Assembly: GCA_001657395.1 (NCBI GenBank) | Contig: LYSY01000010.1 | Coordinates: forward strand, 62,001 to 126,000 | Source: Rhodospirillales bacterium BBD 1991-14 | GTDB lineage: Bacteria > Pseudomonadota > Alphaproteobacteria > Kiloniellales > Kiloniellaceae | DNA: 64,000 nt | Direction: 5' to 3' | Part shown: one piece after another, positions 8,968-17,888 of the stretch | How the letters are laid out: each line of letters starts with the position of its first letter | Position numbering within the stretch: the first letter of the stretch is position 1 | Program-made: the position numbers and the translations under genes | The notes under the pieces: generated by a model | Database searches by the model: none | What the model saw: the letters and a program-made list of their open reading frames with translations, nothing else | What the model was told of the DNA's origin: nothing

Positions 8968-10497
8968 ATGGCCGTTCGAAACCTTGTCCTGGTCCTTGGC
9001 GACCAGCTTTCACCCGATCTCTCTTCCCTGAAGGCCGCCGACCCGGCGAAAGACCGGCTGCTCATGGTGGAGGTCCGGGAGGAAGCGACCTACGTCCGGC
9101 ACCACAAGAAAAAGATCGCCTTTCTCTTTGCCGCCATGCGCCGCTTTGCCGAAGCGCTGCGGATCGCGGGCTGGCAGCTCGACTACGTCCCGCTTGATGC
9201 AAAGGACAATGCCGGCAGCTTTACCGGCGAAGTGAACCGCGCCGTCGCGCGCCACAGCCCGGAGCGTCTGATTGTCACCGAGCCCGGCGAGTGGCGCCTG
9301 CGGGACGCCATGAGCCGCTGGGCGGACGACTTGGGCCTGCCGGTCGACATTCTCGACGACGACCGCTTTGTCTGCTCCCGCGCCGACTTCGCCGCCTGGG
9401 CCGAGGGGCGCAAGCAACTGCGCATGGAGTTCTTCTACCGGGACATGCGGCGCAGGACAGGCCTGCTGATGGACGGAGACAAGCCGGAGGGCGGCAAGTG
9501 GAACTTCGATGCCGAAAACCGCAAGCCTGCCAAGGCGGACCTCTTCCTGCCGCAGCCCCACCGGGTCGACCCCGATACGATCACGCAGGGTGTGCTCGAC
9601 CTGGTCGCGCAGCAGTTCGGCGATCACTTCGGCGACCTGCTGCCGTTCTGGTTCGCCGTCACCGCGGCGCAGGCCGAAGCAGCCATGGAGCACTTCGTCG
9701 AGCATGCCCTTCCCCTCTTCGGCGACTACCAGGATGCGATGCTGGAGGGCGAGCGCTTCCTCTATCACTCCGTCCTCTCGCTCTACATCAACGCCGGGCT
9801 TCTGGACCCCCTAGCGGTCTGCCGCCGGGTGGAGAACGAATACCGCGCCGGGCGCGTGCCGCTGAACGCCGCCGAGGGCTTCATCCGCCAGATCATCGGC
9901 TGGCGCGAATACGTGCGCGGAATCTACTGGCTGAAGATGCCGGACTATGTGGAACAGAACTTCTTCAAGGCCGACCGGCCGCTGCCCGACTTCTACTGGA
10001 CCGCAGAGACCGACATGGCCTGCGTGAAAGCCGCCGTCACCCAGACGAAAGAGGAAGCCTATGCCCACCATATCCAGCGCCTGATGGTGACCGGCAACTT
10101 TGCCATGCTGGCCGGGGTCGATCCCAGGGAGGTGCACGAGTGGTATCTGGCGGTCTACGCCGACGCCTACGAGTGGGTCGAACTGCCCAACACGCTGGGC
10201 ATGAGCCAGTTCGCCGACGGCGGCCTGCTCGGCTCCAAGCCCTACGCCGCCAGCGGCAACTACATCAACAAGATGTCGGACCACTGCGCCCACTGCCGCT
10301 ACGACGTGAAGCAGAAGACCGGGGACGAGGCCTGCCCCTTCAATCCCCTCTACTGGGATTTTCTGCTGCGCAACGAGTCGAAGCTGAAGGGCAACCCCCG
10401 CCTCGCTCAGGTTTACCGCACCTGGGCGCGGATGAGCCCGGAGAAGCAGAAAGACTACCGAAAGAGCGCGGCGAAGGTGCTGGCTGACCTCCGCTAG
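8968..10497 (+). CDS. phrB: FeS-containing (6-4) photolyase / bacterial cryptochrome
   Basis: This 509-residue protein matches the photolyase-related FeS-BCP family (Agrobacterium PhrB, Rhodobacter CryB), with an N-terminal Rossmann-like half starting LVLVLGDQLSP and a helical FAD half. Four cysteines at residues 352, 440, 443 and 456 have the spacing of the PhrB iron-sulfur ligands (C, then CxxC, then C 13 residues on). Characterised members repair (6-4) photoproducts under blue light using FAD and a lumazine antenna. The stop codon shares the palindrome CTAG (10494-10497) with the convergent gene's stop. It begins the photolyase island that continues to 13.8 kb. Confidence 0.93.
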   Translation: MAVRNLVLVLGDQLSPDLSSLKAADPAKDRLLMVEVREEATYVRHHKKKIAFLFAAMRRFAEALRIAGWQLDYVPLDAKDNAGSFTGEVNRAVARHSPERLIVTEPGEWRLRDAMSRWADDLGLPVDILDDDRFVCSRADFAAWAEGRKQLRMEFFYRDMRRRTGLLMDGDKPEGGKWNFDAENRKPAKADLFLPQPHRVDPDTITQGVLDLVAQQFGDHFGDLLPFWFAVTAAQAEAAMEHFVEHALPLFGDYQDAMLEGERFLYHSVLSLYINAGLLDPLAVCRRVENEYRAGRVPLNAAEGFIRQIIGWREYVRGIYWLKMPDYVEQNFFKADRPLPDFYWTAETDMACVKAAVTQTKEEAYAHHIQRLMVTGNFAMLAGVDPREVHEWYLAVYADAYEWVELPNTLGMSQFADGGLLGSKPYAASGNYINKMSDHCAHCRYDVKQKTGDEACPFNPLYWDFLLRNESKLKGNPRLAQVYRTWARMSPEKQKDYRKSAAKVLADLR

Positions 10498-11759
10498 GAA
10501 ACAAGATCGAAACTCTGCAGCAGCTTCGGGATCTTTGCCTTCAGTTGGAAGAAGCCCTTGTTCGTATGGGGCCAGACGGCGCGATCATAAGGGCGCGTCA
10601 CCTGCAGCAGCGCAATGCCGGCGCCGGCAAGCACCGGACGCGCAGCAGCCAAACAGTCCCGCACCGGCCCGACGGCTGGTGCGGCGGTCACAATCACAGA
10701 CAGGTCATGGCTGCGCGCCCAGTCGACGATGTGGGGGCCCCAGGTCTCGGCAGCGACTTGGAGATCACCTGTGTGAATGGGCTCCAACCCGAACGCCTCA
10801 GCGCCGCGGGACAGCGCATCGGTCACTGTCCCAGCGGCAAAACTGCTGGCGATCTCACTGACTGCCATGGGCGAGCGCTCCGCCGTTGCGGCCAAACCCA
10901 GAAGGGCGCTGGGCCGGCCCGGCAGATCCAGGCTCTCCGGTTGTCCGTCCTCCTCCGTCACCAACAGGCCGAAGCGCCCGAGGTCCTTCGGCGCGGCATC
11001 GAACTGCGGGGGAAGCGGCGCGTCCAAGGCAGGCTCGCCCAAGGCCGGCGCGGCTGTGGCAAGCTGGCCCGACGGATCGAAGCGTCCCTCCGTATAGCGG
11101 GCGATGTTCGATGCTCGTGCAAGATAGGTCTTCCCCTTTGTGTGGAGCCCGGCCACCCAGCGCCAGCTCAGGGTGTTGGAAGCCGCGTCGCCGTCCAGAA
11201 GATGACGCAGGAAGAAGTCGGCACCCAACTGCCAGGGCAGACGCAGCGTGAAGATCCAAATGCTGGCGAACCACATGCGGGTGTGGTTGTGCAGATAGCC
11301 CGTGGCGACCAGTTCCTTCGCCCAGGCATCGAAGCAGTCGATCCCGCTGCGCCCCTCGGCGGCGGCCTCGTAACGATCGCGCAGCGCCGCATCCCGCTCG
11401 AGGTCTTCGACGCGGGCCAGAAGATCGGCACGGTAGCGCGTCCAGACCTGCGGACGGTGTTCGAGCCAGCCCTTGAAATAGCCGCGCCAGAAGACCTCCT
11501 GCACGAACTTCTCCGCAGCGGAGAAGCTGTGGCGTTGCAGCGCCGCGCGCAGGACCTCTTCTTCCAGGATCAGGCGGTGGCGGATCCATGGTGAGAGGGC
11601 CGAGACGTTGGAGCGCTCCTGCGGGCCGAAGTCGAAGTTGCGGCGGGCGGCATAGGCCCGCCCGGCCTGGGGCACAAAGCGGTCCAGCCGCGCGAGCGCA
11701 GCGGCCCGCCGCGGCACCCAGGTCAGAGCGGTCAAATCGATGTCGGTTCTGGCGTCCAA
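10494..11759 (-). CDS. Photolyase-like flavoprotein with permuted domain order
   Basis: The first ~235 of 421 residues match the FAD-binding helical domain of photolyases and cryptochromes: FVQEVFWRGYFKGWLEHRP, then GYLHNHTRMWFASIWIF and DAASNTLSWRWVAGLHTKGK. The N-terminal antenna domain expected before it is absent. Residues ~258-421 instead form an alternating beta/alpha region (DLGRFGLLVTEEDG, DLSVIVTAAPAVGP, then TRPYDRAVWPHTNKGFFQLK) that resembles a photolyase N-domain placed at the C-terminus. This suggests a circular permutation, which is an inference. Light-dependent repair or signalling is likely but unproven. It diverges from the DUF3253 gene with 56 bp between them. Confidence 0.82.
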   Translation of the reverse strand: MDARTDIDLTALTWVPRRAAALARLDRFVPQAGRAYAARRNFDFGPQERSNVSALSPWIRHRLILEEEVLRAALQRHSFSAAEKFVQEVFWRGYFKGWLEHRPQVWTRYRADLLARVEDLERDAALRDRYEAAAEGRSGIDCFDAWAKELVATGYLHNHTRMWFASIWIFTLRLPWQLGADFFLRHLLDGDAASNTLSWRWVAGLHTKGKTYLARASNIARYTEGRFDPSGQLATAAPALGEPALDAPLPPQFDAAPKDLGRFGLLVTEEDGQPESLDLPGRPSALLGLAATAERSPMAVSEIASSFAAGTVTDALSRGAEAFGLEPIHTGDLQVAAETWGPHIVDWARSHDLSVIVTAAPAVGPVRDCLAAARPVLAGAGIALLQVTRPYDRAVWPHTNKGFFQLKAKIPKLLQSFDLVS

Positions 11760-11815
11760 CGTTTATCCTGTCTTCGAGTCTGGGTTTGAAACGCGTTCGC
11801 AGGAACAAGAGTGGC

Positions 11816-12079
11816 ATGAGCGGCTTCAGCGATGAGGACATCGTCGCCTGTATTCTCGCGCTTTGCCGCGCGCGCGGAGCGGGCAAGACGATCTGCCCGT
11901 CGGAGGTCGCCCGCAGGCTGGCAGCCGATGGCGAAGGCTGGCGTGCGCTGATGCCTGAGGTCCGCGCCGCCGCCACGGTGCTGGCGAGAGACGGCCGCGT
12001 GGTCGTTCTGCAGAAGGGTGTTGCGGTCGACCCCGGCGCGGCCCGCGGTCCCATCCGGCTCGGCCTTCCGGCCTCTTGA
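11816..12079 (+). CDS. DUF3253 domain protein
   Basis: The 87-residue cytosolic protein fits the DUF3253 family: DEDIVACILALCRARGAGKT, then CPSEVARRLAADGEGWRALM, VRAAATVLARDGRVVVLQKG and a final GPIRL motif. It has the look of a small winged-helix domain, but no function is established. Its sequence starts 56 bp from the divergently transcribed permuted photolyase gene, so the two probably share a promoter region. ATG 11816 is the natural start, since the longer in-frame extension lies inside the antisense photolyase gene and is low complexity. Co-location of this family with photolyases is consistent with a DNA-repair link, which is inference. Confidence 0.83.
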   Translation: MSGFSDEDIVACILALCRARGAGKTICPSEVARRLAADGEGWRALMPEVRAAATVLARDGRVVVLQKGVAVDPGAARGPIRLGLPAS

Positions 12080-12092
12080 GCCTGCGCAGCCG

Positions 12093-12239
12093 TCAGCCAT
12101 GCCGGCGCTTGGCCTCCCGCCGGCAGCGCTCGGAGCAGTAGCGCACCTGTTCCCAGTCCCGCGCCCATTTGCGGCGCCAGGAAAAAGAGAGGCCGCAGTG
12201 CGCGCAGATCTTTGTCGGAAGATCCCCCTTCCTGCGCAT
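12093..12239 (-). CDS. DUF2256 zinc-ribbon-like small protein
   Basis: This 48-residue protein reads [20 protein letters not shown] at its start, continues with [20 protein letters not shown] and ends in a basic tail. The pairs CxxC and CSERC form a probable zinc site, matching DUF2256, a family typically found beside photolyase genes. Its ATG lies 2 nt after the stop of the upstream photolyase gene, whose last codons supply the GGAGGAG ribosome site, so the two are translationally linked. The role is unknown; a zinc-binding partner or regulator of the photolyase is a reasonable guess. Confidence 0.88.
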   Translation of the reverse strand: MRRKGDLPTKICAHCGLSFSWRRKWARDWEQVRYCSERCRREAKRRHG

Positions 12240-12241
12240 CT

Positions 12242-13810
12242 TCACGGCTGCTCCTCCACCTCAAGCGCAAGAGAAAGCTGGTCGTCCGCTGCCGCCGTTT
12301 GCTTTCGGCGCTTAACCGGCCGAACCCCGCTCTTGCGGCTGCCGTGCTTGTTCTGAATGGCATCCGCCGCTGCCCGGTAGGCGGCGCCCCGCCGCAGCGC
12401 CCAGACCTTCTGCCGCGCCTCCCGGGCTGCTGCCAGGTGGTCGACGATGGGAAAGGGATAGTGGCGGTCCAGCACGCGCCCCGCCGCCTCCCACTGCCAG
12501 GGCTCGTGAACGAAGGCGTCCGGAACATCAGCCAGTTCGGGAACCCAGCGGCGCACGAAGGCGCCCTGCGGGTCCTGGTCGTGGCCCTGCTTCACGGGGT
12601 TGTAGATCCTCACCGTGTTGATGCCGGTCGTGCCAGACTGCATCTGCACCTGGGGCCAGTGAATGCCGGGATCGTAGTCCGTGAAGAGGCGCGCCAGGTG
12701 TTCGCCGGGACGCCGCCAATCCAGCCAGAGATGATAACTCGCAACCGCCGTCAGCATGGCGCGCATGCGGAAGTTCATCCAGCCCGTGGCCGTCAGCGCA
12801 CGCATGCAGGCATCGACGAAAGGCAGACCGGTCTCGCCCTTGCACCAGGCCTCCAGGCGTGCGCAGTCCGGCTCGACCGGGCGCAGCCCCTCGTAAGCGC
12901 CGTGCAGACAGGCGAACTCCAGGCGCGGTTCGTCTTCCAGCTTTTGCGCGAAGTGGCAGCGCCAGTGCAAGCGCCCGGAGAAGGACGTCATGGAAGCGCG
13001 CCAGCCTGCGATCTTTTCCTCTTTCGTAGCCTCCTTGGCCGCTGCCTTCAGCGCCCGCTGCCGCGCCCAGTTCGCCTGTGCCACCTCGCGTGCCGAGAGG
13101 CTGCCCCAGGCCAGATGCGGCGACAGCCGCGAGCAGGCGGCCTCGCCTGTGGCAGGGCCGGACATGGCGCGGCGGTAGTCGCGGCCCCGCTCGCTGAGAA
13201 AACTCTGCAGGCGCTCCAGCCCGGCATCGCGGCCGCCGCCCTGGCGCTTGGGACAGGGATCGGCGCGAAGCCCCAGGTCCGTTGCGGCGGGAATGGCACC
13301 CGGATCCAGTCCGGCCAGCGGCTGCAGTGCCGGCGGCGGGGCGGTTACCGGTTCAGCCATGAAACGGTCCCAGCGGCGCGCCCAGCCGTCGCGCGAGCCG
13401 AGCCGGCGGACTACGCCGTTCTGCCGCTCCTGGTGCCAGGCAATACCGCGCTCCCGGCACCAGGCCGCCACCTGGCGGTCGCGGGCGTATGTCCAGGCGT
13501 TGCCGGTTTCCTCGTGCGACCAGAGCGCAGCCATCCCCGGGTCGGCATGGATGTGCTCCAGGGCATCCACGACGGAGCCCACGCGGATCACCAGCGGCTG
13601 GCCCAAAGCCGCCAGATCGCGGCGAAGCTCGGTGAGGCAGTCCGCGACAAAAGCCCAGTGGCGCCCGGCCATGTCTGGCTGATGCCACAAAGCGGGCTCC
13701 ACAACGAAGAGCGGCAGCACCGGCCCCTGCGCCGCCGCATTGGCCAGGGCGCGGTGATCGGCGATCCGCAGATCGCGTTTGAACCAGACCACGTGAAGGG
13801 GAACCGTCAT
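12242..13810 (-). CDS. Deoxyribodipyrimidine photolyase / cryptochrome family protein
   Basis: The 522-residue protein has the standard order: N-terminal antenna domain beginning [20 protein letters not shown], then a FAD domain containing [38 protein letters not shown] and [19 protein letters not shown]. The last block, with Asn and Arg near the flavin and NPVKQ..D, is typical of the photolyase subgroup that travels with DUF2256. A cyclobutane dimer photolyase is the best guess, with a cryptochrome-like sensor as alternative. ATG 13810 begins at the conserved domain; a longer in-frame extension to 13957 is not supported. It forms an operon with DUF2256 downstream. Confidence 0.9.
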   Translation of the reverse strand: MTVPLHVVWFKRDLRIADHRALANAAAQGPVLPLFVVEPALWHQPDMAGRHWAFVADCLTELRRDLAALGQPLVIRVGSVVDALEHIHADPGMAALWSHEETGNAWTYARDRQVAAWCRERGIAWHQERQNGVVRRLGSRDGWARRWDRFMAEPVTAPPPALQPLAGLDPGAIPAATDLGLRADPCPKRQGGGRDAGLERLQSFLSERGRDYRRAMSGPATGEAACSRLSPHLAWGSLSAREVAQANWARQRALKAAAKEATKEEKIAGWRASMTSFSGRLHWRCHFAQKLEDEPRLEFACLHGAYEGLRPVEPDCARLEAWCKGETGLPFVDACMRALTATGWMNFRMRAMLTAVASYHLWLDWRRPGEHLARLFTDYDPGIHWPQVQMQSGTTGINTVRIYNPVKQGHDQDPQGAFVRRWVPELADVPDAFVHEPWQWEAAGRVLDRHYPFPIVDHLAAAREARQKVWALRRGAAYRAAADAIQNKHGSRKSGVRPVKRRKQTAAADDQLSLALEVEEQP

Positions 13811-14137
13811 ATGCGCCTTCGCTACCAGAGGCCGCAGTGCCGGAGAGGGCGGGCCGCTTCCCAGAAAACTAGGGCGCAAGGGGACCGAGGCGAGGCCGCC
13901 GGGAAGGCGCGCGACGATCCGGTCGTTGCAGCGCTGCTGACACGGCCGGGGCGCCATAAGCCTTTCGATTAATCAAAACCATAACGATACTTACCACAGC
14001 GATCACTCAACCAAATGTTAACGCGGCAGACCCAGTCTTGCCCTCTGAGCGTTGCCAAGACCGGGAGCGCCTGTGCCGCTCACGCCTGACCGCTCACACC
14101 TGATGGTGCTTTCGGCCCTGTTTGGTTGCTGCCAGTC
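13811..14137. other. Divergent intergenic region
   Basis: This 327-bp gap separates the divergent photolyase gene from the small membrane-protein gene. Its middle (about 13965-14025) is visibly AT-richer than the surroundings and is the likely place for both promoters, but I cannot point to clear -35/-10 boxes. I see no small gene or hairpin of note. Confidence 0.4.
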
Positions 14138-14494
14138 ATGATCTATCACCTGTACGACAACAACCGCCAGCACCTGGCGATGTCGGACTCCATAGAGGAC
14201 CTCCAGAACGCGGCCCTGCAGGCCTTTCTGGAGGACGGCTTGCCTTTTGCCTTCATTCGCTGGTCCGACGCGGCCGGCCAGCACCAGGAACGGCGCATCA
14301 CGGCAGCCAATGTCACCAGCGCCGCACGTCCCGTGGCAGCTCCGACGATGCCGCACTACGGCGCGGCTCAACCCGCGCGCCGCAAAAGGCCGCAGCGCTC
14401 TGCGCGCCAGCGGGCGAACTTCTTCACCGGCGTGGCGATCCTGTTCCTGCTGCTGTACATGGCAAGCGAGTTCATCTCGATTCTCGGGCGCTGA
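14138..14494 (+). CDS. Small protein with C-terminal membrane segment
   Basis: The 118-residue protein begins MIYHLYDNNRQHLAMSDSIE, has a compact N-terminal region (FAFIRWSDAAGQHQERRI), then a Pro/Ala/Arg-rich linker, and ends with one hydrophobic helix (about residues 96-114, FFTGVAILFLLLYMASEFI). This is a tail-anchored layout with the N-terminal domain in the cytosol. No family is recognised. ATG 14138 is preferred over the upstream TTG at 14126; the ribosome site is weak in either case. Confidence 0.6.
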   Translation: MIYHLYDNNRQHLAMSDSIEDLQNAALQAFLEDGLPFAFIRWSDAAGQHQERRITAANVTSAARPVAAPTMPHYGAAQPARRKRPQRSARQRANFFTGVAILFLLLYMASEFISILGR

Positions 14495-14602
14495 TGGGGC
14501 GGCACCGAAAGCCCGCTACCAAGCGCCCGAAACAGCTTTTCTTAAGCAATACAAGAAACGATAGAGTTTCTGGCCTTCAGGCATCAGGCAGGGTCCTCGC
14601 TC

Positions 14603-16024
14603 ATGGAGCCCAAGGTTTTATCCAAGACTATCGTCTGGTCCTCGATTGGGCTTGCGCTTCTCACATCGATGTTCGCAGCCGGTTGGGCCCGATCAGAGAC
14701 TGAAACTGTTGCGTTTCCGGACAGCTATCTGGTCCGAGAGAGACCCAGCATCTTCTTTGACGGTAATCGGAACTCCTTCACGGATGAACTCTTCTATGAC
14801 CTGGTGATCGAAGGCATTGTCGATTTCATTGTCATAAAGAACCGAAGGCGAAGCCCTGCATCAAGCCAGGAAAGCGACGGATCCGGCTACATCAAGCTCA
14901 CAAAGGCGCCGACCTCAGCCGAGTGCATTGCGGCCGCTCAGCCACGCGGGCTGCGTGTCCTTTCATCCGTCTGGAGATCAAACTATGACTTGCTGAGAGG
15001 CAAGTGCGTGATCGTACAGCCGGGGAACCAAAGCGATACGGATCTGAGACTGCTGGAAGACAGCAACGTCTGGTCGTTCGAGGAGCGATCCTCTGGCACA
15101 ACAGTTGCGCGCGTCACCAAGACTTCTGGCCCGGAAGCAATAAGAACGCTCTTTGGCGCGCGTGCGAACATCTCACAACAGCCCGGTTCGCCGGTCTTTG
15201 ATGATGACTTCTCGGACGTGGCACTGGCTCGCGCAATCAGGAGCGGCGGGCATGTCACCGCAGCCGCGATCACGGTGATCCGGTTACGCGTAAGCGCAGA
15301 TGACCGTGGGCTCGTCCCAGAGATATCGGTCCGCAGAACGGTCTCCCCAGACCTGCTTGAGCAGATGCTCCAATTGGCTTCGGTGGATAACGATCCAGGC
15401 CAAAGGTTTCTGCCTGGGTTCCGAGCATTGATCCCGGGAGCTTCAGCACAAACAGCGGAGCGCATCTTCCCCAAGATGATCGAAATGCTCTACGCGCCAT
15501 TCAAGGCATCCAAGCCATATGGCCCCTGGTTCTATGGCAACAGATGGAAGGAGCAGGTCCAGAACAAGCGACCGGACCTGGAAAAGGAATTCACGCGCAA
15601 CAACTACGTGCCGGTCTTCGCTGCAGCCGACTCCTTTCGATCCGCGTCCGCCCTGGCGTTGCACTTGGGCCCGCCTTACACCGGACTCTTCTATGAGGAA
15701 TTCAGCACCGAGATTGTAAACCGGGTCCTGTCGAACACCGGGCCGAGTTTCTATACCGCCATCTTGGCGCAATCAGAGCCCAATCTGCTAGGCGTCATTT
15801 CGGAACTCCGTGGCCGGACTCCTTCACCAAACAGGATCGGAACACTCTGGGCTTTGATCGAACAGGGCAAGAGCCTGCCGGGGGCCTTCATTGAAGATCT
15901 GCGCAAGGGCTGCGAGGAAAACCCGGAGTTTCTGAACAACGCTCACGCCAGCCAACGGTACTTGGATGGCAATTCGTTCTGCACTCACTTTTTCGAGTCA
16001 GACACCGCCAAGTTCCGACACTGA
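14603..16024 (+). CDS. Exported protein of unknown function, low GC
   Basis: The 473-residue product has a clear N-terminal signal or anchor (about residues 10-28, VWSSIGLALLTSMFAAGWA). The rest is soluble, with no domain I recognise; cysteines are few and lie mainly in the first third and near the C-terminus. Blocks rich in aromatic residues (KPYGPWFYGNRWKEQV, YTGLFYEEFSTEIVN) suggest a globular periplasmic or surface protein. Base and codon use are clearly less GC-rich than in the neighbours, with many A/T-ending codons, consistent with recent acquisition. The gene stands alone between an unknown gene and convergent mobA. Confidence 0.7.
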   Translation: MEPKVLSKTIVWSSIGLALLTSMFAAGWARSETETVAFPDSYLVRERPSIFFDGNRNSFTDELFYDLVIEGIVDFIVIKNRRRSPASSQESDGSGYIKLTKAPTSAECIAAAQPRGLRVLSSVWRSNYDLLRGKCVIVQPGNQSDTDLRLLEDSNVWSFEERSSGTTVARVTKTSGPEAIRTLFGARANISQQPGSPVFDDDFSDVALARAIRSGGHVTAAAITVIRLRVSADDRGLVPEISVRRTVSPDLLEQMLQLASVDNDPGQRFLPGFRALIPGASAQTAERIFPKMIEMLYAPFKASKPYGPWFYGNRWKEQVQNKRPDLEKEFTRNNYVPVFAAADSFRSASALALHLGPPYTGLFYEEFSTEIVNRVLSNTGPSFYTAILAQSEPNLLGVISELRGRTPSPNRIGTLWALIEQGKSLPGAFIEDLRKGCEENPEFLNNAHASQRYLDGNSFCTHFFESDTAKFRH

Positions 16025-16050
16025 CGAGCGATCACACGCCTCTGGCCGGA

Positions 16051-16683
16051 TCAAGGCAAATATCGGGCCGCCTCTTCCAAGTCTTCCGGCCGGTTGGTGT
16101 TGAAGAAGGGGTCGAGGGGGCCGGCCGCCGTGTCAAGATCCGAGAAGTCCACTTCCACAAGCCTGTGGCGCGCCGTCCAGCGGTCGACCTTGCGCATCTC
16201 CTCCTCCAGCATGGCCCGGCGCAGGTCGTCGCGCAGGCTGAGGCGCCAGAGGCCGAAGACCGGATGGGTGCGGTCGTGGGTGACAGCACAGGCGAGATCC
16301 GCATCCTCCGCCGCCACGGCCTCCATCATGCGGGCGACCAGATCCTCCGGCAGGAAGGGAGCATCGCAAGCGAAGCTGGCGAGCCACTTGGCGCCGGGCG
16401 CGTGCTCCGCCGCCCAGTCGAGGCCGGTGAGGATGCCCGCCAGGGGGCCGGCATAGCCCTCCACCACGTCGGCGGCCACCGGAAGGCCGAAGGATTCGAA
16501 GCGCACCGGATCGCCGTTGGCGTTGAGCACCAGCGTGCTCACCTGGGGCGCCGCTCTCTCAATGATATGGGCCAGGATCGGCCGCCCGCCGAGATCGCGC
16601 AGGCACTTGTCGCCGCCGCCCATGCGCCGCGACAGGCCGCCGGCCAGCAGCACGCCGGCCACCTGTGTCTTATCCAGTGTCAT
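16051..16683 (-). CDS. mobA: Molybdenum cofactor guanylyltransferase
   Basis: The 210-residue protein is MobA, which joins GMP from GTP to Mo-molybdopterin to make the MGD form of the cofactor used by DMSO-reductase-family enzymes such as formate dehydrogenase. It shows the nucleotide-binding start GVLLAGGLSRRMGGGDK, the NANGD strand, and the metal-binding DAP in FACDAPFLPEDLV. Length is normal for the family. It starts 18 bp after the fdhD stop on the same strand, so the two are probably co-transcribed for formate dehydrogenase maturation. Confidence 0.95.
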   Translation of the reverse strand: MTLDKTQVAGVLLAGGLSRRMGGGDKCLRDLGGRPILAHIIERAAPQVSTLVLNANGDPVRFESFGLPVAADVVEGYAGPLAGILTGLDWAAEHAPGAKWLASFACDAPFLPEDLVARMMEAVAAEDADLACAVTHDRTHPVFGLWRLSLRDDLRRAMLEEEMRKVDRWTARHRLVEVDFSDLDTAAGPLDPFFNTNRPEDLEEAARYLP

Positions 16684-16701
16684 CGGGATCGGCGGACGCG
16701 C

Positions 16702-17682
16702 TCAGGCCGCATCGTCGGCGCGGCTCGATTTGCGCTGGTGGCGCGGGTCCTCGTCCTCCAGCCCGGCCGGGTCATGGTCGAAGACCAGACGCTCCTCGCC
16801 GGCGAGCGCAACGAAGCGCTTGCCCTTGGCGCGCCCCACCAGGGTGAGGCCCGCCTGGCGTGCCAGTTCCACGCCCCAGGCGGTGAAGCCGGAGCGCGAG
16901 ACCAGGATGGGAATGCCCATCTGCACGGTCTTGATCACCATCTCCGAGGTCAGGCGCCCGGTGGTGTAGAAGATCTTGTCGTCCGGGGCGATGCCATGGC
17001 GCAGCATGTAGCCGGCGATCTTGTCGACGGCGTTGTGGCGCCCGACGTCTTCCATATAGAGCAGCGGCCGGTCGCCCTCGCAGAGCACGCAGCCGTGGAT
17101 CGCCCCCGCCTCCAGATAGAGGCTGGGGACAGCGTTGATCTTTTTCGAGAGGCTCGCCAGCCAGGAGGTCTTCAGGACCGCCTCCGCCGGCAGGCTCACG
17201 GTCTCGAACTTCTCCATCAGGTCGCCGAAGACCGTGCCCTGCGCGCAGCCGGAGGTGCGCACCTTCTTCTTCAGCTTTTCCTCGTAGTCGGTCTCGCGCT
17301 GCGTGCGCACGACCACCACGTCCAGTTCCTCGTCGACGTCGACCCCTTCGATCACGTCGTCCGGGTGCAGCATGTTCTGGTTCAGCAGATAGCCCAGGGC
17401 CAGGTATTCGGGATAGTCGCCGATGGTCATCATGGTGACGATCTCCTGCCCGTTGAGGAACAGGGTGAGCGGACGCTCCACCACCACGGCGGTCTCCACC
17501 GCCGTGCCGTCCTGATCGACGCCCGCGATGCGCTCGGTCAGCTTCGGATCGGCGGGATCGGGGCGCAGGGCGAACTCCTCCAGCAGCGCAGGATCGCTTG
17601 CCCTGGCGCGGCCCTTGCGCAGGCGCTTGAGCCCGCCGTCCGCCGCCCCTTCTCCTCCCGGCCCTGCCGTCTTCTCGCCCAT
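16702..17682 (-). CDS. fdhD: Formate dehydrogenase accessory sulfurtransferase FdhD
   Basis: FdhD moves sulfur from IscS to the Mo/W cofactor and is needed for formate dehydrogenase activity. The 326-residue sequence has the family blocks ERPLTLFLNGQEIVTMM, GYLLNQNML, ALCEGD-like region LCEGDRPLLYMEDVGRHNAV, and FYTTGRLTSEMVIK. The cysteine loop reads SGCAQGT, with one cysteine where E. coli FdhD has CxxC. The first ~40 residues are a low-complexity extension. GGAGGAG upstream places the start at ATG 17682, not at 17754. It forms an operon with mobA and diverges from a peptide-binding protein gene. Confidence 0.95.
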   Translation of the reverse strand: MGEKTAGPGGEGAADGGLKRLRKGRARASDPALLEEFALRPDPADPKLTERIAGVDQDGTAVETAVVVERPLTLFLNGQEIVTMMTIGDYPEYLALGYLLNQNMLHPDDVIEGVDVDEELDVVVVRTQRETDYEEKLKKKVRTSGCAQGTVFGDLMEKFETVSLPAEAVLKTSWLASLSKKINAVPSLYLEAGAIHGCVLCEGDRPLLYMEDVGRHNAVDKIAGYMLRHGIAPDDKIFYTTGRLTSEMVIKTVQMGIPILVSRSGFTAWGVELARQAGLTLVGRAKGKRFVALAGEERLVFDHDPAGLEDEDPRHQRKSSRADDAA

Positions 17683-17888
17683 CCGTTCTCCTCCGCTGCG
17701 CTGTGCCCAGACTATGGGGTCCGGGCGCGCGGACCGCAAGTCACGGCCCGACAAATTGCTTTAAGAGCGCCGTTTCCTAACGAAAATTCAAAGGATTGGC
17801 GGCTAATCCTCATCACGCCATGATTCTATCACGACCGCCTTCCAGCCCGCCCCTTGGTGTGCGGCAGCGGCCCGGTTATAAGGGCGCC

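Noticed and set aside
12212-13972. 586-codon plus-strand frame opposite the photolyase gene
   Set aside because: The minus strand has full photolyase motifs and a coupled DUF2256 gene; the plus-strand frame has none.
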